NCBI GenBank assembly: GCA_003342895.1
Contig: PTFA01000050.1
Location: 4,569,723 to 4,633,722, forward strand
From: Casuarius casuarius
Taxonomy: Eukaryota; Chordata; Aves; Casuariiformes; Casuariidae
DNA length: 64,000 bases
Direction of reading: 5' to 3'
A program made the translations under genes and the position numbers. Positions 23,259 to 36,300 of this stretch are shown piece by piece (the first letter of the stretch is position 1; every line of letters begins with the position of its first letter). Below the pieces are notes generated by a model, which saw only the letters and a program-made list of their open reading frames with translations, made no database searches and was not told the origin of the DNA.

Positions 23259-26200
23259 CTTTTCTGAACTGGTGCCTACAAACTTCCCTTTTCGTAGCTA
23301 GGTTATATCTGTGTGTGTGTCCCCATTCTTTGGTGTACGTGTGTGTATGATTGTTTATAATATCGTATTTGAACACAGAGTTTATTTTACCATGACAAAC
23401 TGNTTTTGTACTTTTGTGAGAGAGGACTTGCTCTTCAGTGTATCATCTTACAGTACCTATTTTCAATTAGAACTAATCTTTCTTAAACCTTGGGTAGTCT
23501 GCATGAATATTCAGTAGTGCCATGTAGAGCGGCATGTATATTTCTTTACATTTCCTGGAAATACTTTGCAGATGCATTCTTTTTTTGAAACACCATATTG
23601 GCAGACCAGAGTCCTTTGTAGTCAGTCATATGCTAATGTTCTCCTTAGGTGCTTCGAAACAATATGGTTACAGCTGAAGCTTTTGTTATTTTTCCTAGAT
23701 AAATGATACTGCATTTTATTATCCCTTTTAATTCAGTCCTCAATATTGTGAATTTCTTCCTATCTGATGATCTGAGCCTTCTCTGAACCGATGGTGGCTT
23801 CCATTTTTATGCCACTAGTAAATTTTGTATGCAAAAGTCCAATTCTTGTGCCAATGAATATCACCAATTAAAACATTCAATGATATAAATTCCAAAATTT
23901 ACTACTAGAATTCCTCTAGGATAACTTTTCTGTGGAACAATAATTTCTCTTCTTGCTAGCTATCTCTTCTAATTCCTTTCCATCTTGTCTGTTGTAGCTA
24001 ATAACTTCCCATTTGATATTTCTTCAGGGAATTAGACCCATGTATTTCTGGGTAATCGGTAATCTTTTCAAAGAAGGGTATTTAATTAATCTAGCACAAT
24101 GTGGATTGGTAAATTCACCAAGCACTTCNAGTTCTTCTTTAGTTCTCATCCTGGTTGCACGTTGCCGAATGCAGACTAGCAAGATTATAGGTTGTTACTG
24201 ATGTCAGACTGACATCCTGGTTCACTTTGTCTCTCTTCCTGCTTTGTTTACCAACGCTCTAATCTCGGGGTGACATTCAATGCTTGTAGGAAGTTTTAAT
24301 ACCTCTTTAAGTACCNGTTTTTTCAGGAGACTGAGCAGGTGTTTAACTTCTCTTTCACTGCACCTAAGATTTACTTTGCGGGGGTGGGGGGCAAGGTGGA
24401 AAGATGAAATATTTCAGAAGAATGAATATGGAAAAATTATGACACTTTGAACACTTTTGCTTATTCAATAAAGTAAAGGTTAGCTGGACATGGGAAAATC
24501 TCTTCCATCATTTCTGGGGATTGCTAGTGCCTTTGCAGTAAGGAATGCTGACATTGTCCCAGGGTGATGCAACATTCTGTTCATGTCAATGATGTGTAAA
24601 TGGAAGTGATTTATACAATAATCAGTAGTTAATCTCCATTTGAAATTAAAAAGAAATTATTTTGAATTGCAAAGTTTTTACTTTAAGATAGGGATGCNAT
24701 TTTTCATGTCTGTCTGCTCACCAAAGTTCAGCCAAGACTGGATGTTAAGTTTCTGAAATAAACCCCAAGAAAAGTTGTGGGGCTTTGTTTTCTATTCTCA
24801 GCATGTCTGGTTTAGTGAGAATCTTATGGGGAATCCTGTTTGAGCACTCTTTCCAGACACACTTCTCTGTAGTGGGAAAAAATTCCAATACTTCTATTAA
24901 GTATCTGAATCCTGATTAGTTGTTGAGACTGGAATCCCACACCGTCTGACAATTCTTCATCACTAGTTCCATGTTGAGAGAGAAACTTAACTGCTGTTAA
25001 TTTGAATAAAATAATTTTGCATATTAGGAGTCCTTCAAAGTTGTTAATCCTATGATTACTTATTTCACTTCATGCACTTTAGTTTCACAGAAAGTTAGCG
25101 TCTCTGCTCTGGAGGAATATGTCATTGCTTTTATAGATATATTTTTCCCAATTGTAGGAAGATAGGCTTGCAAAGGTATGCCATAAGGCTGTTTTTCTTT
25201 AACTGAATCTAGAAAGACAGATCTGTGTTCAGACATCTGCTAATTAAACATAACACCAGTTATGTAATCTCTTTCAAAATACATTATCTATGACCAACTC
25301 TGATGCTGTCACTTCCATTTAATTCCAAGGGAATACTTCGTGAGCGGGATAAAGTTGAAATCAAAGCTTTCATGGAAGTGCAGAACTGCTTAGAATGCAT
25401 TGACATTTAAAATTAAAACCTTACTGGAAATGCCTTTTTCAAAAATCTGAAGTGCAAAGTATAGTTAAAATAAAATCCAAGGAATAAAATAGTACACTAT
25501 ATGTCAAGAAACCCCCNAAAATTCTTATATGCCATCTTGAAGAACCAAAGTGATGAAATGCCTGGAAAGCTCCTTACTAGCTTTGATTTAGTTTCAGGGA
25601 TTCCAGGCTTGATCCTATAGGATGCTGAAGACACCTATTCCACTCCAGGACTTAGGCATTTACTTATTATTAAGCATAAGAATAGTCAGACATACTTAAT
25701 TAACTCTGTCAAGTTGACTTGCGGTGATGGAGGGCTCTGCCTTTGTAAGTTTGAGCTTCTGTTAAAACACCTATGTTATCTTAAGGACAAGGGAATTCCG
25801 GGAATTCAGGGGTTTTGTTTTTAAAACAACAACAACAGCAACTAAAAACCCACAAAGACAAACGCTGAACCAGAACAACAACTTTCCTCACTTCTCTCAA
25901 GGAAACACTCAATGGAAGTGGGAAGGAAAAACTGAGGAAAGCAAAGGTAACCTGGCTTTTTGGAGTAGAACTGTTTGTACCAGAGCATAGGAAGCAAGAT
26001 TCCCTGGAAGCTGTACACTTGAAAACAAGTAAGGTAGTGAGGCAATCAGTCCCTAGCCAAAGCCTTGCAGATAGGCAAGTTCAGTCTGCCTGCTCACCAG
26101 TGAGTACTTGGAGGCTGACGCTAGATAAGCATGGAATGTATCTGTTTATATAAAACAAATGCTTGTGTGTGCGTACAGAAGTGCAGGCTGGCTTACCTCA

Positions 26201-26265
26201 GGTAGAAAGTTTGTGAGAATCCATGTACAAATAGCTCCTAGTCTTGCCTTTGGAGGTCTCTCAGA

Positions 26266-26309
26266 TTTTTTTTTTTNNNNNNNNNNNNNNNNNNNNNNAA
26301 AAAAAAAAA
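26266..26309. other. Assembly gap flanked by T11 and A11
   Basis: Eleven T, then 22 N (26,277-26,298), then eleven A. The symmetry suggests a region where reads failed inside homopolymers, or an inverted T/A structure that was not resolved. The true length and content of the gap are unknown. The short open frames drawn across it are not meaningful. Confidence 0.9.
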
Positions 26310-29178
26310 GAAAAACATGCTTGAAATTGCAGGAGAGATGAATTTAATTTCTTTCACTGAGCCAATTTTGAAGGCTAAAGTAAATCTCCCAGAAAGAATG
26401 TGGGTTAAGCAGTAGCGGTACCAATAATGCATATTTTGATGAGACAGTTTGGCTGTAAGTTACTTGTCTACTGAATTAGAAGCCAATGGAAAATTATGGT
26501 TTCTTTTAAACTCAATGTCGAGAAAACAGAAGCAGAAGAGTTCCTATTACTTCTTAGTTCTGTGCATCCTGGTTTATGAAAGATGTCTGTTTCCAGCGCA
26601 GAACCATTCCCAGCTCAGTGGTCATTTGCATAAATAGTTTATAAAAGTCCTGTGGTGTGTCCATGGGAGAGACTGTATTTGCTTTAGTTTGCTGGAAAAA
26701 AAAATAATGTCCCTGGAATGAATCAGAAGAATAAAAAAGTCTTTGTCAAGGCAAACATTGTATTGTATCTTAGGGAAGGAGGGAATCATGCAGATATCTT
26801 TTCAGTATTAGGATTGAAGTTACCCAGATATCCTTGGGTATCCCTATGAAAGTTCACAATAAAATAAAGGTTTGTTTTACTGATCTGTGAAAATCTTTGC
26901 GGATGGAGGAAAGATGGACAAATTTATCTGCTTTGGAAGAGCCGTATTATGTATGCTTGCGCTTTCTTCAGAAATGTCAAAAATCCTTCCACTTCTTTAC
27001 AGTCTCTATTCCCAAATAATTAATCTCAAAATGCTCACTACAGAGCTAACCTTCCCCCCAGAAGAATTAAGGCATCTTTAACTGCAACTGCCATTTCTTA
27101 ACACTTCTTAAGGGCCAATGCTTGCTCTGTTGGATAAAGTATGTTTCTGTCCCTTCCGCCAGGTGCATATTTGTCAGAATGAAGTGAGCTGGTCCCTCTG
27201 AGGGTAACAGGAGTTCTGCTATTCATTGCAGAGAGGCCAGAATTTTATTGTAAGTCTTCATGACAACATGATCATTTGTGACTACATCATTATCTAGAAG
27301 TGTATTACTGTAATGTACAGTGATTCTTTTTTTTAATCACAAAAACCTATTGGTTCTCAGTAATTTGCAAGTCAGCTGAGACCAACATCAGATGAAGACT
27401 GTTCACGTCCTTGCAAAATAATCAGGATTCCAGAAGTGCTCCAGGAGTGTTTTGCCAAGCACTAGTGAAGATGTTTGTGCTTGCCTGTGTGAAGCAAAAC
27501 TAACAGTTGCTGAAAACTGTCAAAGCTTCTTTGGGGATTCTCTTACTTTGTTTTGGATATAGTTTAATATAACTAAACCATTAAACATCCTTCTTTCTAC
27601 TTTCTACTTCTAGGATCTTTTTACTGCCTTTTTTATATTTGTGTGCTCTATCAATTAAGAAGCTTAAAACAAACTAAGAAAAATAAATTATTTCGTTGTA
27701 AACTGTGATAAATGTAGAATGATGCTTGCCAGCCAGAGTGCTTTAGACTTGAATGGAGATCTCTCTTAACTGGTTAGAGAATAGAGCTGCAGCTTGAACA
27801 TCAGCTTATGTTCTTTTTATTCAGCCTAANGAACAAACAACGTACAAGTTGCATCTAACTGCTAGCTCATAAAAATGCTGCATTTCATGACATTCATTTC
27901 CTTGGGTAGTCACAGGGAGTGTATTACTGTTGTATTTGTTGGTACCAAGAAGGATACTGTATCACTTTTGCTGCAGGTGATGCTAGCCAAATCTCCAATT
28001 TTAAGTTAAGGTGATCACAGCTAGGTGCTTGAAATTGGACCTTGTCATAGTTCAGCCAGGTGGTGAGTTTGTGAAANTCCAAAAGGCTCCCAAAGGCTCC
28101 AGCCACTCTCTGGTCTCTTGAGTACTGTCCTGTAGCAGATCTTGGTTAAGACTTCCGTGAGTCATAAGAAATGCAGTTCAGTTAAGCCTCAAAGTCAAAA
28201 CCATACACCTGCTTGTTTTTGCAAGTTATTCAAGTGTGCTCTTCTGCCACTCTGGCCAGTTTTAGCTGTTCAGAGGTGCCTAATAGCTGATATCTGCTAT
28301 CCACACAACAAATTACTTGAAATTTGGAGTTCCATCAGTGCAGCTGGCATTAGTGAAAATGCTTGGGCTCTCAACTTTCAAAAAATGGGATCCTTTGATG
28401 GTGCACATGAACATTGTTAAAAATCATGCCCAAATTCCTTTGCCTGTCTGGCCTGTTGGGAGGTCAGATAGATGAAGGAGGCTGTCTCCTGTTGGGAGAC
28501 TGAAGATCGGGGCTTAAGTCACTATTTTTCTTGCATGTTCACACTCTCTGAATTTAGAAGTGTTTTGACTTTGAGGCACAGATCTGGTCCTTTCTGTAAC
28601 TGTATGAAATAACTTACATAAGGACTATCACTGTCATGTAATAATTTTCATAAATATCATTTGCATCTTACTGTATCTAATTTTGTGTGAAAAGTTCTAC
28701 CCAAAGGTTCTGGTACAACATTTTAGCTTATTAACCCAAATTCTGGCTTTCACTGTGGTTTTCACGCAGCACTCGTATATCTTTAGGAAAATCTTGTCTT
28801 TCCTGTCGTCTGCAAGTACTGTACAATCAGTGCTTGTATTTTTGCCGTTGTTACTAACTGTTTTTCAGACATCAGAATAAACCCACAAAATCAAACTTTA
28901 TTGTCTTGTTGGAATTAAAATCTCGGGAAGGAATGCAAGAATCCTCCCATTTTTTTTGAAGGCAAACTTTGAGCTACTGTGATTAAGGTTAAAGACACTA
29001 TCTTCGTACAAGTCTTTTTTTCTTTTTTTGTGAATTTACGATCGTCCCACGCTTTCTCCTACTTTTCCTTAGTTTAGGAACTATCTTTNTGACAGACCTT
29101 TAATCTTGAAGTATGTTGCATGATCTTAAGTGTAGCACAGCAGTGATAGAGATTTGTGTTTTTTATATATGTATGGTA

Positions 29179-29198
29179 ATTCCTATTGATTCCTATTG
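29179..29198. repeat. Tandem 10-base duplication
   Basis: ATTCCTATTG occurs twice head to tail, probably by replication slippage. Confidence 0.75.
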
Positions 29199-31809
29199 AC
29201 CTACTGACAAATTTAAATATCATTACTGTTGACTCCTCAAAAATGTATCTGAATTCAATGTTTTCACTCGAAAAAGGGAAGTATGTTTTATATGTATACA
29301 CATCTGTACTCTGTGATCATTTCTTCAGTTAAAGACAGCAGAAGATTTTTGCCAAGCTGACAGTAACTCTGTGTGAAGATACAAAATGTATTTTGCTTCA
29401 AGGCTTGGCAATGTGTTGGCAAATGGTTTTATTAAACAGATGACTTCTAGTAAAGTAAAGTTTCTTCACTAAGAAATATACTATGTGATGATATTTCTAT
29501 AGCTGTCTGTCTTTTGGACAATCTGAAATACAAATACATATAAAAAAAATCATACTTGGTGCTGTCAGTGTAATGTGGCTGTTTTATGCCCACTTGGTCA
29601 TTGTTCTCTTGCTCTCAGAAGCCTGTGTACTTCAGATAATGAATTCTTTCCATATGTAGTCAGTAGGCAGGCTTGCGTTTCTCTTGAATCTTTATGTATG
29701 TGTTTTTATTTAGAAACATATTTAATATACTCAGATACTACAGTGAACATGTTATAACTGCCTGGGGAGACATTTTAAACTCTATTAGCCTGCTGGTAAT
29801 GGCTAAGACTTCTCCTTGCTTAAATAGTAATTATAGTAAGTGCTTAGGAACTGGTGACCCCTCCCCTGTTAGATTACAGACAGCACGTGTGTGGTGTCAG
29901 CCTGCAGGTGTAATGCTGCCAGTATAGCTCACTCTTGATGTGTAGTATACTGCCATAGTTTGTAGCTTTTGGCCTTTTCTAAGAACAGGCAACTAGCTGT
30001 GCCAGACTGCATGGTAGCTAAGCTATGAAGACAAACATCTGTAGGTGACCATTTTCAGACACTGCCAGAGTCGGATACTACCGGAATTATTTGCCTTTTG
30101 AAACTACATCTAATTTCTGCTTTCCTAGGAAGGAAAGAACCTGTCTTAATTATATTGATCACATGTGTGAAAACAGATAGCTAGGTGCCTGAGAGCTATG
30201 TTTCTTATTCTACTGTGTCACACTTTTTTTTTTTTTTAATTTCGTGATTGTTTTATTTTTAAAAGCTGTCTACACAGCAAGATAACCACATTCTCTCCCT
30301 CTCTCTATCTATACTTTTTTATTCCCTGATCAGGGGTCAAGCTTTGTGGAAGAAAAATTATTACGTGTGAAGCATCCCATTGACTTCTACACCAAACTGA
30401 ACTCTCTCTTATAGTTAATCTGTTATATTGATGGACAGTCATGGTTACAAGTAGAAGATGCCCATCATCTCTTGTGTTTCCTGGCAGAGAGAATGAATCA
30501 TATTAGTGGAATAATGAACCATTTAATGACTTGTGTGTTGATTTATTGGATGGTGCTGGAGAGGCCAATTTAAAAATATAAAGCTGTAAGTCACAGAACT
30601 GCTGTATATGGCCAGTTGAGACTGTTTGTTTCTGTTACCAATGACTGCTGTGTTAATCAAGGTGCCATTAGGGTTGGCAGCCAGCAATGTGCTTATGTGC
30701 AACACTTTTTTTTTCATTCTGATGTGGCATTTATTCTAAATAAGAAGCTGTTATTTTTCTCAGTTCTAAAAATAATTTAAGCTAATAAAGTCAGCATTGC
30801 TGTCTTTCATAGTGAGGTAGTTTCTGTAGTCTGTGCTCTGTTGCATTATGGAATAGTAACCTGTGAATATATATTTATAGACTGGGAATGACGTATCCCC
30901 TATTTTCATTTTCTTTCTGTCTGTCTCTTTCTTTTTTTCCTTCTCTCTATTCTCTATTTAGTCTTCCAAGAACCAATTTCTCTCTTACTACTTAATTGAA
31001 AGTGGCTAACCCTATCATGCCTCTTTTGGTTTAGAAAGGATGTGCATCTAGGACTGGATTTTGGAGAATAGCTGTCTGTCTTTCAATGATTACTCAGCTT
31101 CTGGCTGATTCTTGTGATTGATAGACAGAATTATGAAATAATGGATGACTTCTATATGATTATCATATCCATTCTTAAGGATAAACACATTTTTATAATA
31201 TCCCCTGTATGAGTTATTTTTTCAAAATGGATGTTTTATGTACATAGTAATATACAGTACTTTTTTCCTTTTCTTCTTCTTTTTTTTTTTTTTTAATATG
31301 AAAGTGCTATTAAGTGTGTGTTGCCAAAACCTGCATATGTGTTCCATCAGTTGGCTTTGGTGCTGAAGTTTTGGTCCTTCTTAATCTCTTCACATGTAAG
31401 GCTATCATTCCTTTTTGCACCTGCTTTTCTGAGCGCATAGTTTTGCTTGCCAATAATTTTTATGTTGAGAAGACTTGAAAGTTTGGAAAGCTGAGCTTCA
31501 GGGAAGAATTGTATTTGAAGGCTAGATTGTAGTCACACTGAAAGTTTAGTACACTTGGCTTCTGTTCCTTCATTATACTATTAGCTGTACACTTGATATT
31601 GTCTAGGACAAGAATAAGAAGCATTTTTCTTAATTCTTTTTGCCTCTGGGTCAACTTGGTTGCAACCTGAAGGAGACTGCAGTAAGCCTGTTACCAACAA
31701 ACTTATCTCTAGAGGAGGCTGTGTGGCATGTATGGCTGCCTTACGAAGAGTAGAACACGTCCTTTTAAGCAAGAGATTAGATTTAAGAGATTATTTCTTA
31801 CATATTGGC

Positions 31810-31827
31810 AAAAAAAAAAAAAAAAAA
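31810..31827. repeat. Poly(A) tract
   Basis: Eighteen A after CATATTGGC. It could be the tail of an eroded retrocopy on the plus strand, but no body is recognised to its left and no target-site duplication is evident. Confidence 0.8.
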
Positions 31828-32345
31828 TCATACCAGAAAAGCTCAGTTCTTGTCTTTCTGCTTTAATTTTTGACAATTCAGACATCAACGTAGTGTTCTA
31901 TTGCTAGCAAAAATTTTAGACATGTTTTCTGTGAAGAGTAAACAAATTTCGGATAAATAGCACTTTACAGAGACATTGGGAGAACGATTGTATTAATGAT
32001 CATGATATGCTCAGATACTGTAGCAAATGGGCACTGTATATTCCTAATCAATTTTATTGAGCAAAGTGTTAGCATTCTGAAGCTAGTGTTCTAAGAGTTT
32101 CCCNTAGCTACAACTGGAAAGAAATGATGTTGAGTAGCATTTGGGTTGAAAAGGGGTGATTGAATAGAATAGGCAATTTGCTGGCAGTCCAATTTAAGTA
32201 TCAATGATCCATTACCATAAAGAGGTTAAATTACAAGTGTACACATAGCAGATCTCAAGATGAATTCTTTTTTGTGTGCTTNGTCTTTATGTTCTTGGTT
32301 CTTCTGACAGTGAGCTATCAACACTACCTCTTTTTTCCTGACTAG

Positions 32346-32369
32346 AAATTTGATAATCATGTTCCACAG
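32346..32369 (+). CDS. Candidate 24-base micro-exon
   Basis: A strong acceptor (CTCTTTTTTCCTGACTAG, with a branch-like CTGAC) and a strong donor (CAG|GTGAGT) enclose 24 bases that read KFDNHVPQ in phase 0. A length divisible by three with consensus sites on both sides is the pattern of vertebrate micro-exons. No neighbouring exon is identified, so chance pairing of splice sites remains quite possible. Confidence 0.2.
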
Positions 32370-32949
32370 GTGAGTTGCAGCTGAGTTTAAAGATTTTGCT
32401 TGTTCTGGTTTATGGCTTAGATGTTACTCAAATTGAGAGGAATATTAAATTTGCAATGAACATAGGAGCTCTATAAACTTGGCCCTGGACCTGGTATTTT
32501 ACTATAAAAAAGACTGAAGATTTTTTGTAGTGTAAGAACCTGTGTAATATCTCTTTGGATTAAGGCCCTGTATTAAAAACATGCTTTTATGTATCAGATG
32601 TAGTTTATGGAATTGTAATAAATAAGGGTTGAGATGTGTCATGTTCTCCATCTCCCTTTTAGTCCTGTCACTTGTTCTTTCATCCACAATCTCTTGTCAT
32701 TTAATCTGCTNTTTCTATGTCTTTATCATTAAAAAGCATTTCCTAATCTGATTCTTCCCATTGCAATTTAAGCATGTTAATTTTTGTCCAGTGAATTACT
32801 TATTTTTCCAGTAGCATTTTTAATGTTTGAAAACCATTTTCCTTTCTTACCGTGGTCTTTTCTTTTGCAGATATAACAATACTGTTTCCTTGACCTCTCC
32901 CCATCGCACAGAGACCTGTTTCTGGGATTTTTCCAAGTAGTCCATACGT

Positions 32950-33890
32950 TTCTTGAAGTGCAGAACCTTCTGCACCTAATGTGATGCTAGAGTTCTCCAG
33001 TTGAGACTTTATTAATCTGCATAGAATGGAAAGATTGCCTTATGTATCTGCCAGGCCACGCTTCTGTTCATACTTTCTAGTATGATACTTGCCTTTAACC
33101 CAACAGCATTACAGTGTTAACCTGTGTTCAGCTTGTGATCCACTATAATTTACAGGTAGACTTGCTACCTAACTACTTCTTCCCCTTTCTGTATTTGTGC
33201 TGTTGGTTATTCCTGTTTTATATCATTCTGTGAGCTTATCAGTATTTATATTCTATAGAGACCACTTATAACATTTTATACTCACATTTTGAATTCTATG
33301 CCTGTTTTACAACGTAACTGCAGAACCTAGCTTTGTATCAGCTGCAGCTTTTGGTAAGAGTAGTCCTTACACCATCATCCACGTCGTTCACAAAAGCATT
33401 GAACAGACCTTGGCAGAAGCTTCCTGGTATGTCTTTGACAAGTAATCACTGATAACTGGTCTTCGAGTTCTCTTCAGCTGTTTTTGCTCTTAGTTAATTG
33501 CTTAGTTATTGCTCTGCAATAGTTTTGTCCAGTTGCCATAGCTTTCTTAAGATAGTGTCACATGAAACGGTGTCAAAGACCTGCAGACTAGGTACATGAC
33601 ACCTGCTGTTTCTCTGCTATATACAAGCTGTGTAATTTCTCTAGAACTGAAGTTAGGCTGACTGTTCAAGGACTTCCCCAAATTCCCTTTTGGAAGATCA
33701 GCTCTTCATTTCCTGTTTTTCAGTTTTCTGGCACCTCATGGGTCTCTCATGGATTCTCAGAGCTTATAGCCACTGGATTTCCTTTCAAGTTAAGGTTTTT
33801 AGGATGAAATGCATTCGGCCTAGCCAATTTAAAAATATTAAATCTGCCTGTGTACTCTTCAACCTGCTCTTTCCCTGACATCTGACTTTT
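32950..33890 (-). mobile_element. Fossil CR1-like LINE, reverse-transcriptase region
   Basis: On the minus strand, frame-broken stretches match the CR1 reverse transcriptase in the right order. At 33,563-33,578 there is a VFDTVS block (family KAFDTVS). At 33,370-33,402 the block FNAFVNDVDDG matches the family's FNIFINDLDDG. At 33,325-33,339 is DTKLG, and near 33,110-33,145 a remnant of the later LNMSQ region. Upstream coding sequence appears at 33,790-33,880. The copy is heavily mutated: a frameshift lies just before the DTKLG block and the catalytic-loop residues are substituted, so it cannot be active. The minus-strand frame at 33,747-34,115 and possibly 34,054-34,266 lie in or beside this element. 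Confidence 0.75.
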
Positions 33891-35887
33891 TCTTCTGAAA
33901 AAGGCTGCCATAAAACAAGTACTAAAATGAGTTCGTGAAAACTGAAGATGCTGATCAGATGTTTTCAAGCTTTGCATTTCTATATCACAGCTGCTGCACC
34001 TTGAAAAACACTCACTAAAACAGCATAAGTCCTGGCCTTCCTTGTAAAACTTTTTAGTACCTCTGAATAAACACTTTTCCTCTGATCCTTCTGGCCAAGG
34101 GAAGAAATTCTGCATATTTGCTTTTGTCCCTGCACTGTTTACTTATTTGTTTATGGAAGGTCAGCATGTCTTGGGGTTCAAAGCCTCTGTACTGTCGCAA
34201 GACACTTTTCTTGGGTTTGTCATCTGGCAAGCCATGTCTTTTCCAGATTTTTTTCCAGTATTTCACTGATTTGACAAAATGATGCTTTGGAAATGGTATC
34301 TGTCATGGGCCAGACCCCATTATCTAAAGAGCAATGAATCCAAGTAGACCGGAGCTGCTGGCTCCAAAGTGGGATGCGGTTGTGGTGGAACTGGTTGGCA
34401 TTCTACCAGCTACTTATGCTTTTCATGCAGTGGTAATGTATGCTTCCTGGGCTAAGACCTTAGGTGCAGTTTTGCTGAGATCTGTCCTGTCCTGAACTTG
34501 GCTGTCCTGCTACTTATAGGGCAATTTTTTTTGTTGTTTAAATTAATGGGATTTTTTTTTTGCCAATCTGATCAGTATGGCAGTGGTCCAGTTCGTTTAC
34601 TGGCATACATTCATTACTTTTCAGAATGTATTTCTATACTGCAGATCATGGTGTAATTTGGCAAAAGCAGAGTAAACTCAGAGAGCACCAACACAGCATA
34701 TGTTCATGCTTTCATATTCAGTAATGGATAGTCTTTCACTAACTGTTATCTTGAATGATGGAAAAATCTCTGTTTGCTTGATATAAGTGGATACATCTTC
34801 ATTCCAACCATTGTGTGCATCTGAACTAACTTTAAAATACTCCAGAAAATGATACAAGTTCCATAATAAAAAAGTCTGAAGGTGAGCATGCTCTTTCATG
34901 AATGAAGACCTACAGTTAGCTGACAAGAACTTAAGCACCAGTATGCTAAGTTTGCAAAGAACACTTTAATTGCGATAGTGTTCAGTAAGAAAGAATTGTA
35001 TGGATGTTTTTCACTGGTTTGCTTTGACTTCAACAGAAGCTTACAGAGGTTCGTTTGCTCAGTGATACTTTTGTTTTCTTCTTCTGTCAGATAATTCTTC
35101 CAGCATGTTTCATGAATTGTTGTATGTTTTTTCATTTTTACTAAACATAGTATGTCCTGAAATACGTAATAAATTCATCTAATATGGGATAATGATGTAA
35201 GAGTGACCATAAACTTGATAGTTCAGAGACTGATGAGAGAAATTCAGTGTTTACTATGCAACATGGAAAAAAAAGTAAATTGCTAATTTTCTTTAGTGAG
35301 CACCTTTGTACTGTTCAGGTCAAGTGAGAGTAATAGGGTAAATGCGAGAATTAATGTCATGATCTATAGGCTGAAGGATGCGGGCAGTTGAATTAAATGA
35401 TCATGAATCAGGCCTGGAAATCTTGCTTTTCTGCTGTAGAATGTGTAATTATCTGTACCATTAGCTTAGTATACAGTATATTGTCTTAGCTGAATACATT
35501 TTAAAATTTATTTACANGAATATTAGACTATTAGTTTCTTCTTTTCTCTCAAGATGTGTTCCTCTTTCTAGTACTAATTTTTGATGTCTTTTGTTGCTTG
35601 AAAAATGCTAAAATAGTCATTAGAGTTAGATAAAACAGCAAGAACAACCACATAGCCTGTTGTTAAACAAATGGAAATAAAAAAGTAAGAGCAATTTTTT
35701 TTCCCATCCTCACTTGGTAGGCTCTAGAGATCAGTACAATATTCAATAATTATATATTCAAAGTGTCAGTGATGGCAGTTGTTATCTGGCAAGTAAAACT
35801 TTGTCAGAAAAGCAGCTTTGAAAGAAGTAATGTGAGAATGAGATGTGTTTACTTGCTTGTATTAATCCCAGGGTGCTGATATATTGA

Positions 35888-35913
35888 TTATTAATAACAC
35901 TTATTAATAACAC
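35888..35913. repeat. Tandem 13-base duplication
   Basis: TTATTAATAACAC occurs twice head to tail. Each unit carries a TTATTAATAA palindrome. Confidence 0.8.
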
Positions 35914-36269
35914 TTTGCTGAAGGCAGAGTGATCGACACATACCAATCTGTTCTGAAAAAGAATAAATCTAGGTATTTTTTTCACCAAATGTGGTTGGGG
36001 TAGTACACAGTACCACCAGATCTAAGCAGTGAAATTCCTCAACTTTTTTTCATCTTGGCTGCGAGTTTGAAAATGTCCTTGTTGCAGGAGCTCTTACAGT
36101 TTTTAAGTGTAGATAACAATTATAAACAATAGTTGCATTCCTGTGTGGTAATATAAAGTGTTTTAGGTTTATTTGTTTATTATATGATAGCCTTGGGAAT
36201 TGGATAAAAGGTGTTAGGATTTCCCTAACTTTAAGGTATTAATTTAGTAGGTCCCAAATCTTGAGAAAG

Positions 36270-36300
36270 TGTTTTATACCAGTGAAGTTACTCACATGTC
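36270..36300. repeat. Fragment of the old dispersed repeat
   Basis: CCAGTGAAGTTACTCACATG matches the same motif family as at 7.95 kb (CACTGAAGTTACTCACAT type). It is short and of unknown family. Confidence 0.35.

Larger units (their letters stand above)
20350..26265. other. AT-rich non-coding stretch
   Basis: No gene is supported. Contents include T16 at 21,034-21,049, GT-rich sequence at 23,311-23,346, a duplicated 15-mer at 23,224-23,258, a G-rich stretch at 24,378-24,392 and a (CAA)n run at 25,827-25,841. An acceptor-like TTCTCCTTAG at about 23,649 is followed by two short open frames without a donor. An acceptor at about 24,028 opens a 50-codon frame with no recognisable product. Confidence 0.45.
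26310..32340. other. AT-rich non-coding stretch
   Basis: No gene is supported. Simple sequence includes T-rich runs near 30,225-30,238, CT-rich tracts at 30,292-30,312 and 30,905-30,960, T15 at 31,280-31,294 and A18 at 31,810-31,827. A 10-base tandem duplication lies at 29,179-29,198. A GGAGGTCAGATAGATGA piece near 28,459 vaguely recalls a CR1 3' region but is too short to call. Confidence 0.45.

Noticed and set aside
23650..23701. Exon after TTCTCCTTAG
   Set aside because: Two frames are open but both stop within about 20 codons, and there is no donor.
28455..28475. CR1 3' fragment (GGAGGTCAGATAGATGA)
   Set aside because: The match is under 20 bases with no flanking support.
33747..34115. 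122-codon minus-strand frame as a gene
   Set aside because: Its C-terminal half lies in the decayed CR1 copy, in a frame that does not match the element's own protein.
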